A stretch of 38,460 bases of DNA from Hondaea fermentalgiana (Eukaryota > Sar > Bigyra > Thraustochytrida > Thraustochytriidae). This document shows, one piece after another, positions 1 through 9,521 of this stretch (the stretch's first letter is position 1; every line of letters begins with the position of its first letter). Below the pieces are notes generated by a model, which saw only the letters and a program-made list of their open reading frames with translations, was not told the origin of the DNA and ran no database searches. Where the stretch lies: NCBI GenBank assembly GCA_014084085.1, contig NPFB01000054.1:4298-42757 (forward strand), written 5' to 3'. A program made the position numbers and the translations under genes.

Positions 1-494
1 CAACAATCGGGAGCCACAGGTGCGTCCTCTATCACGCGCGACCTCGCGTGAATATATTGGGATAGCCTGAAAGAAAACTCAGCACAAGATGTGATCGCAC
101 GATTCATGACGATGAATGTTTTTCTTTTGTTTTCTCATCATTAGAAGTAACATAGGATGCTAATACCGAAGAGCAATGAAGTGAAAGGCCAGCATGAAAT
201 GGGTGGCAGATTTTAAAATCAAGAAAAAGGAATGAGTATGTCTGACAGTACGTTTTGCTATGGATGAAGGCTATACACGTGGCGATGAATGCCCGCAAAG
301 TGACGAGATTGTCTATTACGAAGACAAATGGACTGTGACGGTACTTTGTCCATGCAAGAGAAAGAAAATGCATGAGTGTTTGTGAGAGAGAGAAAGAGTT
401 AAAGGGACTGGTTTGCCTGATTGATCGGCTTGTATGTCGTCCATTCGTCCCTGCGCAACGCCAACATTTCGCTGTTTCACCAATCATGAGCAAA
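1..494. other. Intergenic edge, downstream of NDUFA3
   Basis: I see no supportable gene here. The stretch lies downstream of the minus-strand NDUFA3 stop codon and should hold its 3' untranslated region. A short GA-rich run sits near 385-400. Open frames on both strands are short, lack recognisable motifs and are AT-richer than the coding DNA nearby. Confidence 0.5.
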
Positions 495-965
495 TTATTC
501 CTCCTCAAGGAGTTCTGGCTTGACACCAAGATCCTTGACGAAGCGGTACTGGCGGCTCCTCGGAAGCGTGTCACGGTAGCGGCCGGTCGCCCTGTGAAAG
601 TTAAACGCATTGAATAGAACCAGGCAAGAGCGCGTTTGTTAGTAAGATGGATCAATCTCCTCCAGCAGAGCCAAGGCAAGGCAAGGAAAAGCGAAGCGAG
701 ATGGTGCTGTTTCCTTGGCGATACCTTGCATTAGCCAGCCTTGCTCTGCAAATGAAGCGAAGCCAAGCCAAGCAAAGGAAAGTAAAGCAAAAGAAAAAGA
801 AACGTACGGGTCCTCCATGCCAAAGTACTGGTCCGTGGGAAGTCCCATTGCGAGACGAACCTTGGGGACGACGGCAACCATGCCGAGCGAGAAGGCGCCA
901 ATCGCCACGCTCACCACAACCATGGGCTCACGGTCCAGGCCGTAGCGGATGAATCGAGCCGCCAT
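495..965 (-). CDS. NDUFA3: NADH dehydrogenase (complex I) subunit NDUFA3/B9, two exons
   Basis: Small accessory, membrane-anchored subunit of mitochondrial respiratory complex I. I join exon 965-808 to exon 591-495, giving 84 residues, the same length as human NDUFA3. The N-terminus starts MAAR, then has a basic/aromatic stretch, a D-R-E-P motif and one hydrophobic helix (about residues 15-34) ending in V-P-K; the human protein has MAAR..DKEP..VVSFVVGG in the same order. The intron (592-807) begins GTACGT, ends CACAG and carries a perfect TACTAAC branch site at 638-644. Joining keeps frame and gives a charged tail ending in Leu-Leu-Glu-Glu-Glu before TAA. The start at 965 has A at -3 and G at +4; an in-frame upstream ATG exists but would add residues absent from the family. 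The gene is divergent from the VPS26-like gene. Family call from memory of the human protein; splicing is inferred. Confidence 0.8.
592..807 (-). other. Spliceosomal intron of NDUFA3
   Basis: The 216-base intron reads on the minus strand from GTACGT to TTTCACAG. A TACTAAC branch-point sequence lies about 46 bases before the acceptor. Removing it restores one continuous 84-codon frame. Confidence 0.75.
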
Positions 966-1826
966 TGTGATTCCACACGCAATACTCTCTGTCTTCGTCA
1001 TCGTAAGCGTTCTTGTCAGCGTCAAGCGTCCCCCTCCTCGTCGTCCTCGCCGCTCACGCGCGTCGAGGCGCCGTCCATCCATCCATCCATCTTGCGCCTT
1101 GAAGCGTCCCAGGCAAGGGGGGCGTGAGACGCGCGCGAGCGGCCTCGAGAGCGGGCGGGCGGGCGGCCACGTACCTGTGCAAGCGGACGAGCGGCTTCTC
1201 CCTCGGTCGAGCGTAGTCTGCCTCCCTCCTCCTCGCCCTTTCGCGGCGGTCGCAGCAGCGCAGATCGGCCGGCCTTAAACTGCGCTCGCGCCAAGTCGCT
1301 AAACCCCGTCACGCAACAGCGCTAAAGGGCATTTAAGGCGGCTTCTACAGTGGACAATTTCCGCATTGCCCTCTAATCGGGGCCGCTCGCAGCGCTGCGC
1401 TTCTCGACTTGCGGACGTCCACGTGGCCACTTGCAAATGCGCCTATACTCGACTTGCGAAGGGGGTTAGGTCACTTGCACGCGGCGTAGACGCGCGGAGG
1501 TGCAAATAGGTCGCTTGCGGCGCGGGGCGCAAGTGAAGAATGGGGCGGCGCAAGTGAATAATAGGGCGGCGCAAGTGGCGACGTTGAGACTCGCGAGCTA
1601 GGATGAAGTAAGAGTGGCCTGCCTCGTAGAACTACTACCATACGAGGCTCGAAAACGCAGTCGGCGGAGACGACGCGGACGCGCGGGCCGTGCGCACGAG
1701 TCGCGACCGCCTCCCGGCTCGCCCCTTGCTCGCGCGCCTCAGGCCTCAACGAAGAGGAAGAAGTCGTGACACCGCTGCCGCCGGGAGACCGAGGGTCAAC
1801 GGCACGGCACGTTGACAACAAGCAAG
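966..1826. promoter_or_regulatory. Divergent promoter region NDUFA3 / VPS26-like
   Basis: GC-rich 0.86 kb between two diverging genes, so it should hold both promoters and 5' untranslated regions. It has a short CCAT run near 1073-1090 and the CACTTGC/GCAAGTG cluster annotated separately. I see no coding potential: the open frames are Arg/Pro/Ser-rich and characteristic of random GC-rich DNA. Confidence 0.55.
1428..1577. repeat. GCAAGTG motif cluster with exact 21-bp tandem spacing
   Basis: GCAAGTG occurs at 1529, 1550 and 1571, exactly 21 bp apart, separated by A/G-rich spacers containing GGGCGGC. Its reverse complement CACTTGC occurs at 1428 and 1472, and related CGACTTGCG sequences lie near 1405 and 1450. 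The inverted then direct arrangement, upstream of the VPS26 start and between two divergent genes, suggests a transcription-factor binding array. The 21-bp period (two helical turns) would place the sites on the same DNA face. The function is inferred. Confidence 0.5.
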
Positions 1827-3208
1827 ATGAGCTTGTTCAACTTTGGTAAGTCCAACGGGGGGAAGAAAACACGCGAAACAAGAGCGCGATCGGGCTCTCC
1901 TGCGCTGCGTTACCCAAGGAGAAAAATCTATCTAACGTAGACTTGCGCCGATAACTCGTAGGTGGACCGGGATGGTTCAATGATGTCTTCGAGGTCGAGC
2001 TCAAGACCAATGCGTCGAGATCCATCACATGTCATAGCTTGCTGTTCGAGGAAGACTGCCCGGTACGTATCTCGCCGTTATATCGTTGTTTGGGGAAAAG
2101 GCAGACTCTAACGCTCGTCCTGCCCCGTGATTCTTTCTCTTCTTTCTAGCTCGTGACCACAAATGAGACGCTCTCTGGAGAAGTGATTATCCGCCCGCCG
2201 CCAAACCGAACAGTTTGGCAGGGCGGCATCAAGGTTTTGCTCGACTCGACAGTCTCGTTCTTTGAGAGCTTGACCTCGACCGACTCGGAGCTCATCGAAG
2301 TGAAACTATGCGAAGCAGGCAACATCTCCGAAGAGACAACCTTCAAATTCGAACTTGACCTTTCTGAGTTACCGCAAGACTTTCTGGACTCGTATGACGG
2401 CGAAATGTTTTCTGTGCGCCATTCGCTCCTTGTCACCGTAGAACGCCCATGGTATACCTTTGACGTGATGCGCAGCATGACCGTGGCCATCCACTCGTTG
2501 AGCCCTGCGCCCGCCGAGAGCCCGCGCAAGGTTGACGATGATCTGTCGCTGCCAATCTCCCCTCGTTCGCCCGCAAGTGCAGCATCACCAGACGCCGCAA
2601 CCTCTCCTGCCGCTGTGAACCCGGTCTCGGACGCCTCGATCAACAGGATTCGTGTCGTTGATGTCTACCAAGGCCTCTCGATGATCTATGCATCGTCCGC
2701 ACTCAACCTTGGGGATTCCATCCGTGGAGAGATCACCTTTGGTGGCGGTAATCCGGAAGACTTCAAGGCGAGCCTTCCGCCTCGCAAGGTTCTTGACATT
2801 ACTAATCTGCAGGTGGTTCTGTACAAGATCGAAGCAGGCGAAGGTGACTCGAACGAGGTCATTGTCTACGTGCATGAAGTCGAGGTGCCCGGCAAGAAAG
2901 CCCCGCAAGAAGGAAGTGAAGATACCGGGAACGCTGAAATCCCGCAAGATGCTAATGACGGTGTTGTTGACCCAAAGACCTACGTGCCACCTGAACCGGT
3001 TAAGATTCCCGTCGAAATTCCGCTCGTAAAGTCTGAAAAGTCTGGCGAATTTGGACCGACCATTATCAAGAAAAACAAGGACCAGTCCACGAGTGTTTCT
3101 GTTCGCTACTACCTGCGACTCGTGGCGATTGACGCCGAGGCAACCAATTTCTGGAACACGCATGAAATCGTTCTGTACAGGCCGTCCGCCGGTGTTGAGA
3201 TCGCATAG
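1827..3208 (+). CDS. VPS26: VPS26-family retromer (arrestin-fold) subunit, three exons
   Basis: Core cargo-selection subunit of retromer, which acts at endosomes in retrieval to the trans-Golgi; assigned by family. Exons 1827-1845, 1962-2062 and 2150-3208 join in frame to 392 residues (human VPS26A is 327, from memory). The N-terminus contains F-N-F-G-G-P, like the FxGGFFGP start of VPS26. Next comes the first arrestin lobe with an L-S-G-E-V strand (about residues 48-52) and a W-Q-G-G-I-K strand. The second lobe ends with S-V-R-Y-Y-L-R-L-V and H-E-I-V-L-Y-R, matching the VPS26 signature of SVRYYLNLV followed by QEITLWR. Two low-complexity insertions explain the extra length: a Pro/Ser/Ala linker at about 158-206 between the lobes and an acidic loop in the second lobe. 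Exon 1 codes for only six residues plus one base. It converges on the lectin gene. Confidence 0.82.
1846..1961 (+). other. Intron 1 of VPS26-like gene
   Basis: This 116-base intron starts GTAAGT, carries TCTAACG (branch site) at 1931-1937 and ends CGTAG. It interrupts a Gly codon after the first base. Confidence 0.75.
2063..2149 (+). other. Intron 2 of VPS26-like gene
   Basis: This 87-base intron starts GTACGT, carries TCTAACG at 2107-2113 and ends in a pyrimidine-rich TTTCTAG. It lies between codons (phase 0). It uses the same CTAAC branch core as intron 1 and the NDUFA3 intron. Confidence 0.8.
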
Positions 3209-3487
3209 ATATGAATTTTATGCTGTCTGGCCTTCCGCGTTTTGATTTCATGCATGCATGCGTGTATGATTCCAAGAGTCATCAAGTTACTACTACCTAT
3301 ACCAAGATAGACTTTTTCTTTCCCCTTCAAAAGTAATCTTTTGTGTTTTTTTCTTGTTTGTTGATTTTTTGGGGGGTGGGGAGGTGTTCGATGAGTTGCA
3401 TCTTTCGATTTCATGAGCGGAAAGTCTGTTTCGTTCTCACTTCCCATTTCGCCAGGTATATTGAAAGTGACCAGACACCAGCTTATC

Positions 3488-6400
3488 TCACTCAGAGGCG
3501 ATTAAAAAGCTTCCGAGACTTCTGTATGGTGCACTTGTGTCACCGCCGTAGCGAGCCAGCACGTGAAAGGTGCCTTGCATTTGTGGAACAAGCTTGACGT
3601 GAATCAAACCTTGGGGGTCTGCCTGTACGTCAATGGGAGTAAATCGCCCACCGTGAGGGTCCTCAATGAGCACCTCCGGTGTCTTCGAAAGTGCTCTCCG
3701 GATGGGTGCCCCGCAACTATCACGCAAATCGACAGTCATCTTAACCGTGCGCTTCGCTTCCCCAATGACCAGACCCTGCTCAACAATGACGGACGATTCG
3801 AGTGACGCAAGAATATTGCGTATTGCTACGTTCTGCACACGCTGAACAGACGACATGACAATGCCTGTCGACGCCGTAAAGCCCATCCATGCACGTCCAC
3901 TATCTTTGGCAATGGCATCAAGGTCAACACAAGCGCTCTTTTGCGCTTTCGCGCCCCCGGCAGAACATTGTCCCTGGTCGACCTGTTCTGGCTCCCATAC
4001 GTTGACCGTGAGCTGCCAGACACCATCGAGGTAAATATAGACTTTGCGGTCTGCACGCGAGTAAAAGACTCTCAAATTATGCCTCTTGCCATCTGCCGCC
4101 GATGGAAGCAGAGGCGAAGCCGCAAAGCCAACTTCGGGCTTCGACTGCCCGTTGACCAAGACATGCAGCTCGACATGCTCAGTCGTCGATCGGTACAGGA
4201 CGACAGCAAAACTGGGGCCTGGGATGCCCGTGTACCCGTTGCACGGGGAGTTAGAGCACCGCTCGCCCATTGCCTGAGGCCCGCCATCTCGTTGGACGAC
4301 GAATGCAATACCATCACCGCCCCCAAATGTCGACGTGTCCTTGAGCTCAAAGTCGAAACTTGCGTCAAAACCGTCGCCCACCATGACCTTTTCCTGCAGC
4401 CACGCTGCAGCAACCTCGTCGGTCTCACCCTTGGTCAGCAAGAGAACCCCCGGCGAAGTCATGCTCGCTGTACCTTGCAAGGACCACTTTGCCGATGCAG
4501 GGGGAGGCGCTGGCAGCAGCGCGGGCATGCAAGCAGGCTCGTAAAGACATGCGTTGCTGCCGACAGCCGTGACATTGTAAATGCTGAGCTTTTGCGTCCA
4601 CACAAAACTACCGACGCCGACCTTAAAAATGCCCCCAGGAACCGAAGCGCAAAGCTCTTGGACCTTTTCTGCCGCATTGTACAAGCGGCAAGCGAGTTCG
4701 ACGCGCCGTTCGAGTAATCGGACTGTGGTTTCAGGTAAAGACATTGTGGCGTTGCCAGGGATCACCATGTCCAGTCCCGTAGCGGAGAGATCTGTCACCA
4801 GCGGAATGTTGAGCTGCGGCGCGTAGTTGCTCGGAAGGTAATACAAGTATTCGCCCGTAGGGTCATCAAAAGTGAGGTTTAACGCGTACGCGTCAACCCA
4901 GATTGGAAAAGCAAACGGATTGTGCAGAACCACCTGAACAGCGAGATCGATTCCCTGCTCCACGAGTGACTGCCAGGCCGTGCTCCAGCCGTCGACATTG
5001 ACCGTGTTGAAGACACCGACAAACTCGTCCATGGCTGAGCTATTGGCGCCCGAGGGAAGATCTTTGGCAAAGCGAGGTGGAGGCACATACGGCCGAATGG
5101 CTTTACCCGTCTCTCCTTCGAGAAAAACTGCCTCGAAGTTGACTTGAATCCGTGATCCTTCTGGATTGCGAAAGCCTGCGGCGACAAGAATATGTGTCTC
5201 CGTCTTGCCTACCATCTTTTCCAGCAACGTGGAGATAACGCAATTGTGCCGAGTTGCAGGATCCGAGATCGAAGCTTTACTGCAACTTGCTGGCGGCTTG
5301 TCGCCATGCCCAGAAGTTTCCTGCTTTGCGACCAAGGTCGACAGAATTCGTGAGCTTTCATTTCCCGGCAAGATAAGGTCTCCGGCGTTCACATGGCCGT
5401 GTCCAAAAAATAAAGCTTCGCGCGGCGTTGCCGCGTCGGCTCCGCCAACCAAGTACGCCACCTTGCAGTCCATATCCGGTAAAACAGCCGTCACGGGCGA
5501 TGGATTGTGCAAGAGCATATTCACTTCAAATGACGCAGTCGTCGACGTCGTGTACACAAGTCTCCATGCCCCTGTGCTTGCCAGTGGAAACCACCACTGC
5601 TTTGCCTTGGGAGTCGGCACAGGTCGTCCGTCGGGCGAGGCAGCCTCAAACTTGAGCATCACATCGGCATCTCGGAGTAGCGCGGGGAGCATTGATTGCT
5701 CATGCCTTTCTTGAGGGACGAAAACGCGAAAAGAAATGGGCACCACCGAGTCCAAGAGTGTCTGCAGCGCATTTCGCAAGAGCTGCACGTCTCGAAGCGT
5801 CATCGTAAACGGCACGGACACCAAATGCGAGACGGACGAGTCTACCTTGATGTCAACCGCGGGTACGGAAAAGTCGATCATACGGTTGTGCACACCCGCG
5901 TTGAGCGCAAAGGCAATGGGTGGCGCTCTCAGCTGAAGGCGACGAAAAAAGCGAGCGTCTAGGGCGAGCGACCCCAGCAAGTCGTAGATGAGCGTGTACG
6001 GAGCGCCATTCAGATCCTTGGGGACGGCAGGGCACAGATTCGGAAGCACACACGGCACGTTAAGCTCAAGTACTCGAGCGGCCCCGGGAGAAGTCCGGCC
6101 ACCAAGAATCTCGAGTGAATACTCTGCAGGCGCGCGATCGCGCGTCGAAACTGCAGTCAAGTTTAATCTTACGTCAATGATCTCGTCTGCAGACCGAAGG
6201 TGCACGTCTGAGCTGAGTTTATTGACCAGCGATCCAATGAGTCTTGCAACTGCAGGCGCTGTATTTGCGTCGACCTGATAGTCCACCTGAAAGTCGGACA
6301 CCAAGCCTGTATTCGCAAAGACCCAGGCGCTCGTCTTCAGCGTACCCACGTCTCCAAGCACGAGTTCGAGCGCAGGGACATCGAGACGAAGCTGACCTGC

Positions 6401-9301
6401 TTGGCGTGGGGATGGCGTACAGTCCAGGGATAATTTCACGTGGTCAGGTCCAGAGAAGACATCGAGTGAAACGTCTTCAGCATAGACATTGTCAGAATCA
6501 GCTGCGCTCGCATTTACCTGATTGCCGGATGATGTGTTTGAAGGGCTGAGAAGCGCTGCTCCAACGTAACCTATCGCCGCGCTAAGCAGGCTGTAGCTGC
6601 TGTCACCACGAAACGATTTGCTCAGAACTTCTGCCTGGACGACGTTCCGTAAAGCCTCACTCGTGGATGTTTCAAAGGCCACCGTGCTGGACACACGCGT
6701 ACCACTGCTCATAAAAGTCGAAAGGTCAGGTGTACTGACCTCGAGCGTTGCCCCGGGAACAGGCAAGAGGCGGAGACCCGGCAGCTCGCGTATGTTGAAC
6801 CGAATATTTGGTAAGGCGAGCGCGAACTGAACGGGAGCAATTTCGGCCCGGATGCCAGCACCGTCTGGATCGCAGGGCGTGCCTGCCGTAGCGCACCCAA
6901 AGTCCAAACCCGCGCCGGCTGGGCCAGTGGACTTAAGGGATGCAAAAAGAGCGCTTGCTTCGTATATAATGCTTGCTTGGTTCAATGTCGATGAAAAAGA
7001 TTTCGAAGACTCGACGATCTGCTTCGGAGCAACGAGTCTATGCAGCGCCAAGAGCGTCAAGTCGATGCACTGGCTTTTGCGCAAGGTCAGTGAGGTGTTA
7101 CCATGTGCGCGTATCTCGCGCACAAGTGCTCCAAAGCCCGCTCCAACATTATCATCTCTCCACGAGAAATCTACCTGAACGGTGTTTCGCGTCTTTGGCC
7201 CGAGTTCCATTGAGGGGACGCTGAGCTCCATACGAACCTTGTGGCGTGCGTTTGAGATTACCACCGGGTCACCACCCACACAGCGCGGAGCCCAGCGGAC
7301 ACGGAACGGCAATGTATCGTTGAGGGAGGAGAAAAGCACATGAATGCCCGCAGCAACTTCGGTCGTGGACGAGCGTGCGTACAGGTCGATGGAATCAGAA
7401 GCCTCGTCGCGAGATCTCTTTAATCGGAGCTCAGGTTGTTTAATAGCATGGCGATTGAGGCTCCGAGCAGCTTGGTTGGGCGTTTCATTTGTCAGGGCAT
7501 ACGATACATTCCGGAGAATTGCCGAAATAAGCGTCACATCGTCACGAGAAGAGCCAACGAGAACAGGTTTGAGCTCATTCGCATCATAGTTGGCCGCGAG
7601 AAGCTGGTCCCAGAGCAGGCCAGGACGCTGAAAGTTCACCGTGGCAGATACTCCACGTCGTGGATCAAAAATTGTGCCATTCGGTACGCTGATCTCAATC
7701 GTGTGCTCCCCAAGAGAAGCCACGTCCATGACAACTTCGGGAATAAAGCCCGTAACGTTAGCCGTCAAAAACGTCTTGAGGTCGACTCGCCCCTCCGTTT
7801 GCGACGAAGTAATATTCTCGACCCGAACTTCGTGGACTAGAGACTGCCGCGTCGCAGTATGTATCGGATCTTGTAGCGCGCGAGCGCTCAGGGGCACCAA
7901 CTCCACGCGAACGGGGTCCATCTTGTCAAGAACACGCGCAAGGAAGCTCGTGTCGACGGCTTGATGATCCGCGTTCGTCTTTACGTACATGAAGCTGGAG
8001 TGACCGCCGTGAGCAACCACATATCCGCTTGCAACGGTCTGCATTGTCGCGAGACTCATGTTTTGCGAGCTGCTGAGCACTGATGCCTCAAGCGCAAAGG
8101 TGCGACTGGCATGAAAAGGTGCAATTTTCGCTTCAGCGACGAGGCCAACGTCAGGATTGTGAACAAGATTGGCCATGATTGGGACAAAGGACTCGTTGGA
8201 TGCATAGACATCGAGCCGGCCTAGATTTGCTGTCGTGAAATTGGCGCGCAGCTCGGGCAAGGTGTCGCTGATCGTGACGCTCACCGTTGAATTAAAGGAC
8301 AGGTCTGTGCGCGGGTTCGCGGTTTCGTGAAAGTCGACGCTCACGAGATCAATCAGGAGATTTGACGAAGCACTGCTGCTGCTGCTGCTGCTGCGAGAAA
8401 GTCTTGAATTGCGTGAGGGTTTGGCCGCATCCACGTGAAAGGAGATGCGCTGGTCGATGTGCTTGCGAAAAGGAATCAAAAAGAGATTGATGCCGACTTG
8501 GGCGCGCACATGCACATCAATAGTTAGACCAAGCTCATTGACCATGAGCCACGCCACATTTGCAACGCGGAGAGCCGCTTGATCATCGGCATTGTCAACA
8601 TGCATCATAGGATATGCAGCAAGGCGGACCGCACTCTTGCCAAAATCAAGCCACCGTTTTCGCGAACTTCCGTTCGCGTCGGTAAAGACGGGCGTGAGCG
8701 CATTTGTGCGGAAGAGGAGAGAATCATTGTGAAAGGCCTCGACCTCGACATGGTCGACCATGAGACTGACCCAAGAAAAGGACGGAAGATCAATCGATGC
8801 TTTGACATTGAAGGGAATGTCGATGTGTGGTTTGCTGTTGGTTCCCGTTCCGAAAAGCTCGATGCTCTCGAGCTTGACGCAGCTATCATTCGCACCTCCG
8901 CCGCCATCGCCATTGCTGCTGCCGCTCGCATCGCACTTTTTGTAGACTCCGAAGAGTTTAACTCCAACAAAGATTGCGAGACCAAGAACCGCCAGCAGAA
9001 AGACGCCGCAGGTCATTGCACAAAGGCAGACTCGTCGTCTTGAGCACCACGGCTTGCCTGGCGCCTCGGCACTCTCGGGCCCATCCTCCTGCGCCAGCAG
9101 CGGCACCTCGAGGACCTCGATGGAGCTCATCGCGCCTTCCTCCTCATCCTCGTCATCGTCACCTTGCGCCGCCACCACCCTCTGAGCTCGGCCTGAGCCC
9201 TCTCCGCGCCGCGTGCGTTCCTCGTCCCGCCCCTCGTCCTCGTCGGAGTCCGCGAACGGGTTGTACGCGGCGTCCATCTCGCCCGAGCTTTCCTGCGCCA
9301 T
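3488..9301 (-). CDS. Giant single-pass membrane protein with C-terminal L-type-lectin-like and filamin-like domains
   Basis: Intronless, 1937 residues from the chosen ATG at 9301, which lies in a perfect GCCGCCATGG context; the frame stays open further upstream but runs into the divergent gene. Residues 1-90 are acidic, cytosol-type sequence with an NPF tripeptide at 14-16. Basic residues then precede one transmembrane helix at about 91-117. The remaining roughly 1800 residues should be lumenal or extracellular (type II) and carry many N-x-S/T sequons. The middle is beta-rich and repetitive in pattern, with short N-P-[DSF]-x-[GPF] motifs reminiscent of LEA14-like repeats; that comparison is weak. 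About 1603-1830 resembles a legume/L-type lectin: W-S-L-Q-G, F-x-F-x-L, G-G-G-D-G-I-A-F-V-V-Q, and a strand ending V-Y-I-Y-L-D-G. About 1833-1937 resembles a filamin/Ig repeat ending G-T-F-H-V-L-A-R-Y-G-G. A Ser run is encoded by an AGC repeat (8373-8394). Likely a carbohydrate-binding surface or vacuolar protein; not matched to a named gene. Confidence 0.75.
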   Translation of the reverse strand: MAQESSGEMDAAYNPFADSDEDEGRDEERTRRGEGSGRAQRVVAAQGDDDEDEEEGAMSSIEVLEVPLLAQEDGPESAEAPGKPWCSRRRVCLCAMTCGVFLLAVLGLAIFVGVKLFGVYKKCDASGSSNGDGGGGANDSCVKLESIELFGTGTNSKPHIDIPFNVKASIDLPSFSWVSLMVDHVEVEAFHNDSLLFRTNALTPVFTDANGSSRKRWLDFGKSAVRLAAYPMMHVDNADDQAALRVANVAWLMVNELGLTIDVHVRAQVGINLFLIPFRKHIDQRISFHVDAAKPSRNSRLSRSSSSSSSASSNLLIDLVSVDFHETANPRTDLSFNSTVSVTISDTLPELRANFTTANLGRLDVYASNESFVPIMANLVHNPDVGLVAEAKIAPFHASRTFALEASVLSSSQNMSLATMQTVASGYVVAHGGHSSFMYVKTNADHQAVDTSFLARVLDKMDPVRVELVPLSARALQDPIHTATRQSLVHEVRVENITSSQTEGRVDLKTFLTANVTGFIPEVVMDVASLGEHTIEISVPNGTIFDPRRGVSATVNFQRPGLLWDQLLAANYDANELKPVLVGSSRDDVTLISAILRNVSYALTNETPNQAARSLNRHAIKQPELRLKRSRDEASDSIDLYARSSTTEVAAGIHVLFSSLNDTLPFRVRWAPRCVGGDPVVISNARHKVRMELSVPSMELGPKTRNTVQVDFSWRDDNVGAGFGALVREIRAHGNTSLTLRKSQCIDLTLLALHRLVAPKQIVESSKSFSSTLNQASIIYEASALFASLKSTGPAGAGLDFGCATAGTPCDPDGAGIRAEIAPVQFALALPNIRFNIRELPGLRLLPVPGATLEVSTPDLSTFMSSGTRVSSTVAFETSTSEALRNVVQAEVLSKSFRGDSSYSLLSAAIGYVGAALLSPSNTSSGNQVNASAADSDNVYAEDVSLDVFSGPDHVKLSLDCTPSPRQAGQLRLDVPALELVLGDVGTLKTSAWVFANTGLVSDFQVDYQVDANTAPAVARLIGSLVNKLSSDVHLRSADEIIDVRLNLTAVSTRDRAPAEYSLEILGGRTSPGAARVLELNVPCVLPNLCPAVPKDLNGAPYTLIYDLLGSLALDARFFRRLQLRAPPIAFALNAGVHNRMIDFSVPAVDIKVDSSVSHLVSVPFTMTLRDVQLLRNALQTLLDSVVPISFRVFVPQERHEQSMLPALLRDADVMLKFEAASPDGRPVPTPKAKQWWFPLASTGAWRLVYTTSTTASFEVNMLLHNPSPVTAVLPDMDCKVAYLVGGADAATPREALFFGHGHVNAGDLILPGNESSRILSTLVAKQETSGHGDKPPASCSKASISDPATRHNCVISTLLEKMVGKTETHILVAAGFRNPEGSRIQVNFEAVFLEGETGKAIRPYVPPPRFAKDLPSGANSSAMDEFVGVFNTVNVDGWSTAWQSLVEQGIDLAVQVVLHNPFAFPIWVDAYALNLTFDDPTGEYLYYLPSNYAPQLNIPLVTDLSATGLDMVIPGNATMSLPETTVRLLERRVELACRLYNAAEKVQELCASVPGGIFKVGVGSFVWTQKLSIYNVTAVGSNACLYEPACMPALLPAPPPASAKWSLQGTASMTSPGVLLLTKGETDEVAAAWLQEKVMVGDGFDASFDFELKDTSTFGGGDGIAFVVQRDGGPQAMGERCSNSPCNGYTGIPGPSFAVVLYRSTTEHVELHVLVNGQSKPEVGFAASPLLPSAADGKRHNLRVFYSRADRKVYIYLDGVWQLTVNVWEPEQVDQGQCSAGGAKAQKSACVDLDAIAKDSGRAWMGFTASTGIVMSSVQRVQNVAIRNILASLESSVIVEQGLVIGEAKRTVKMTVDLRDSCGAPIRRALSKTPEVLIEDPHGGRFTPIDVQADPQGLIHVKLVPQMQGTFHVLARYGGDTSAPYRSLGSFLIASE

Positions 9302-9521
9302 GGCGGCCGCCGACGGCAGCGGCAGCAGCAGCTGCTGCGGAGGCAGGAGCGGGGCGTGCGGCCGCGCGGGCTGCGCTGCGCCACGCGTCGGGCCGGGGAG
9401 GGCCGGCGCCGCGGTCGCTCGCGGGTCTTGAGGGTCTGCCGCGGGAGCTAGCTCCCTCCGACTCTGCGCCGGGCAACGATCGCCGGCAGGCAAAGATATT
9501 TCCCTCGCGCTGGGCGGCGCC
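9302..9521. promoter_or_regulatory. Short divergent promoter, lectin protein / mini-carrier
   Basis: About 220 GC-rich bases separate the chosen starts of two diverging genes. At 9521-9524 the sequence CATG gives an ATG on each strand, so frames in both directions could begin there. I chose the downstream minus-strand ATG at 9301 because of its ideal context, which leaves this stretch for both promoters. Confidence 0.45.

Noticed and set aside
104..679. Minus-strand open frame of about 190 codons across NDUFA3
   Set aside because: It overlaps the NDUFA3 intron and exon 2 in another frame and has no recognisable features, whereas the spliced NDUFA3 product matches a known family in sequence and length.
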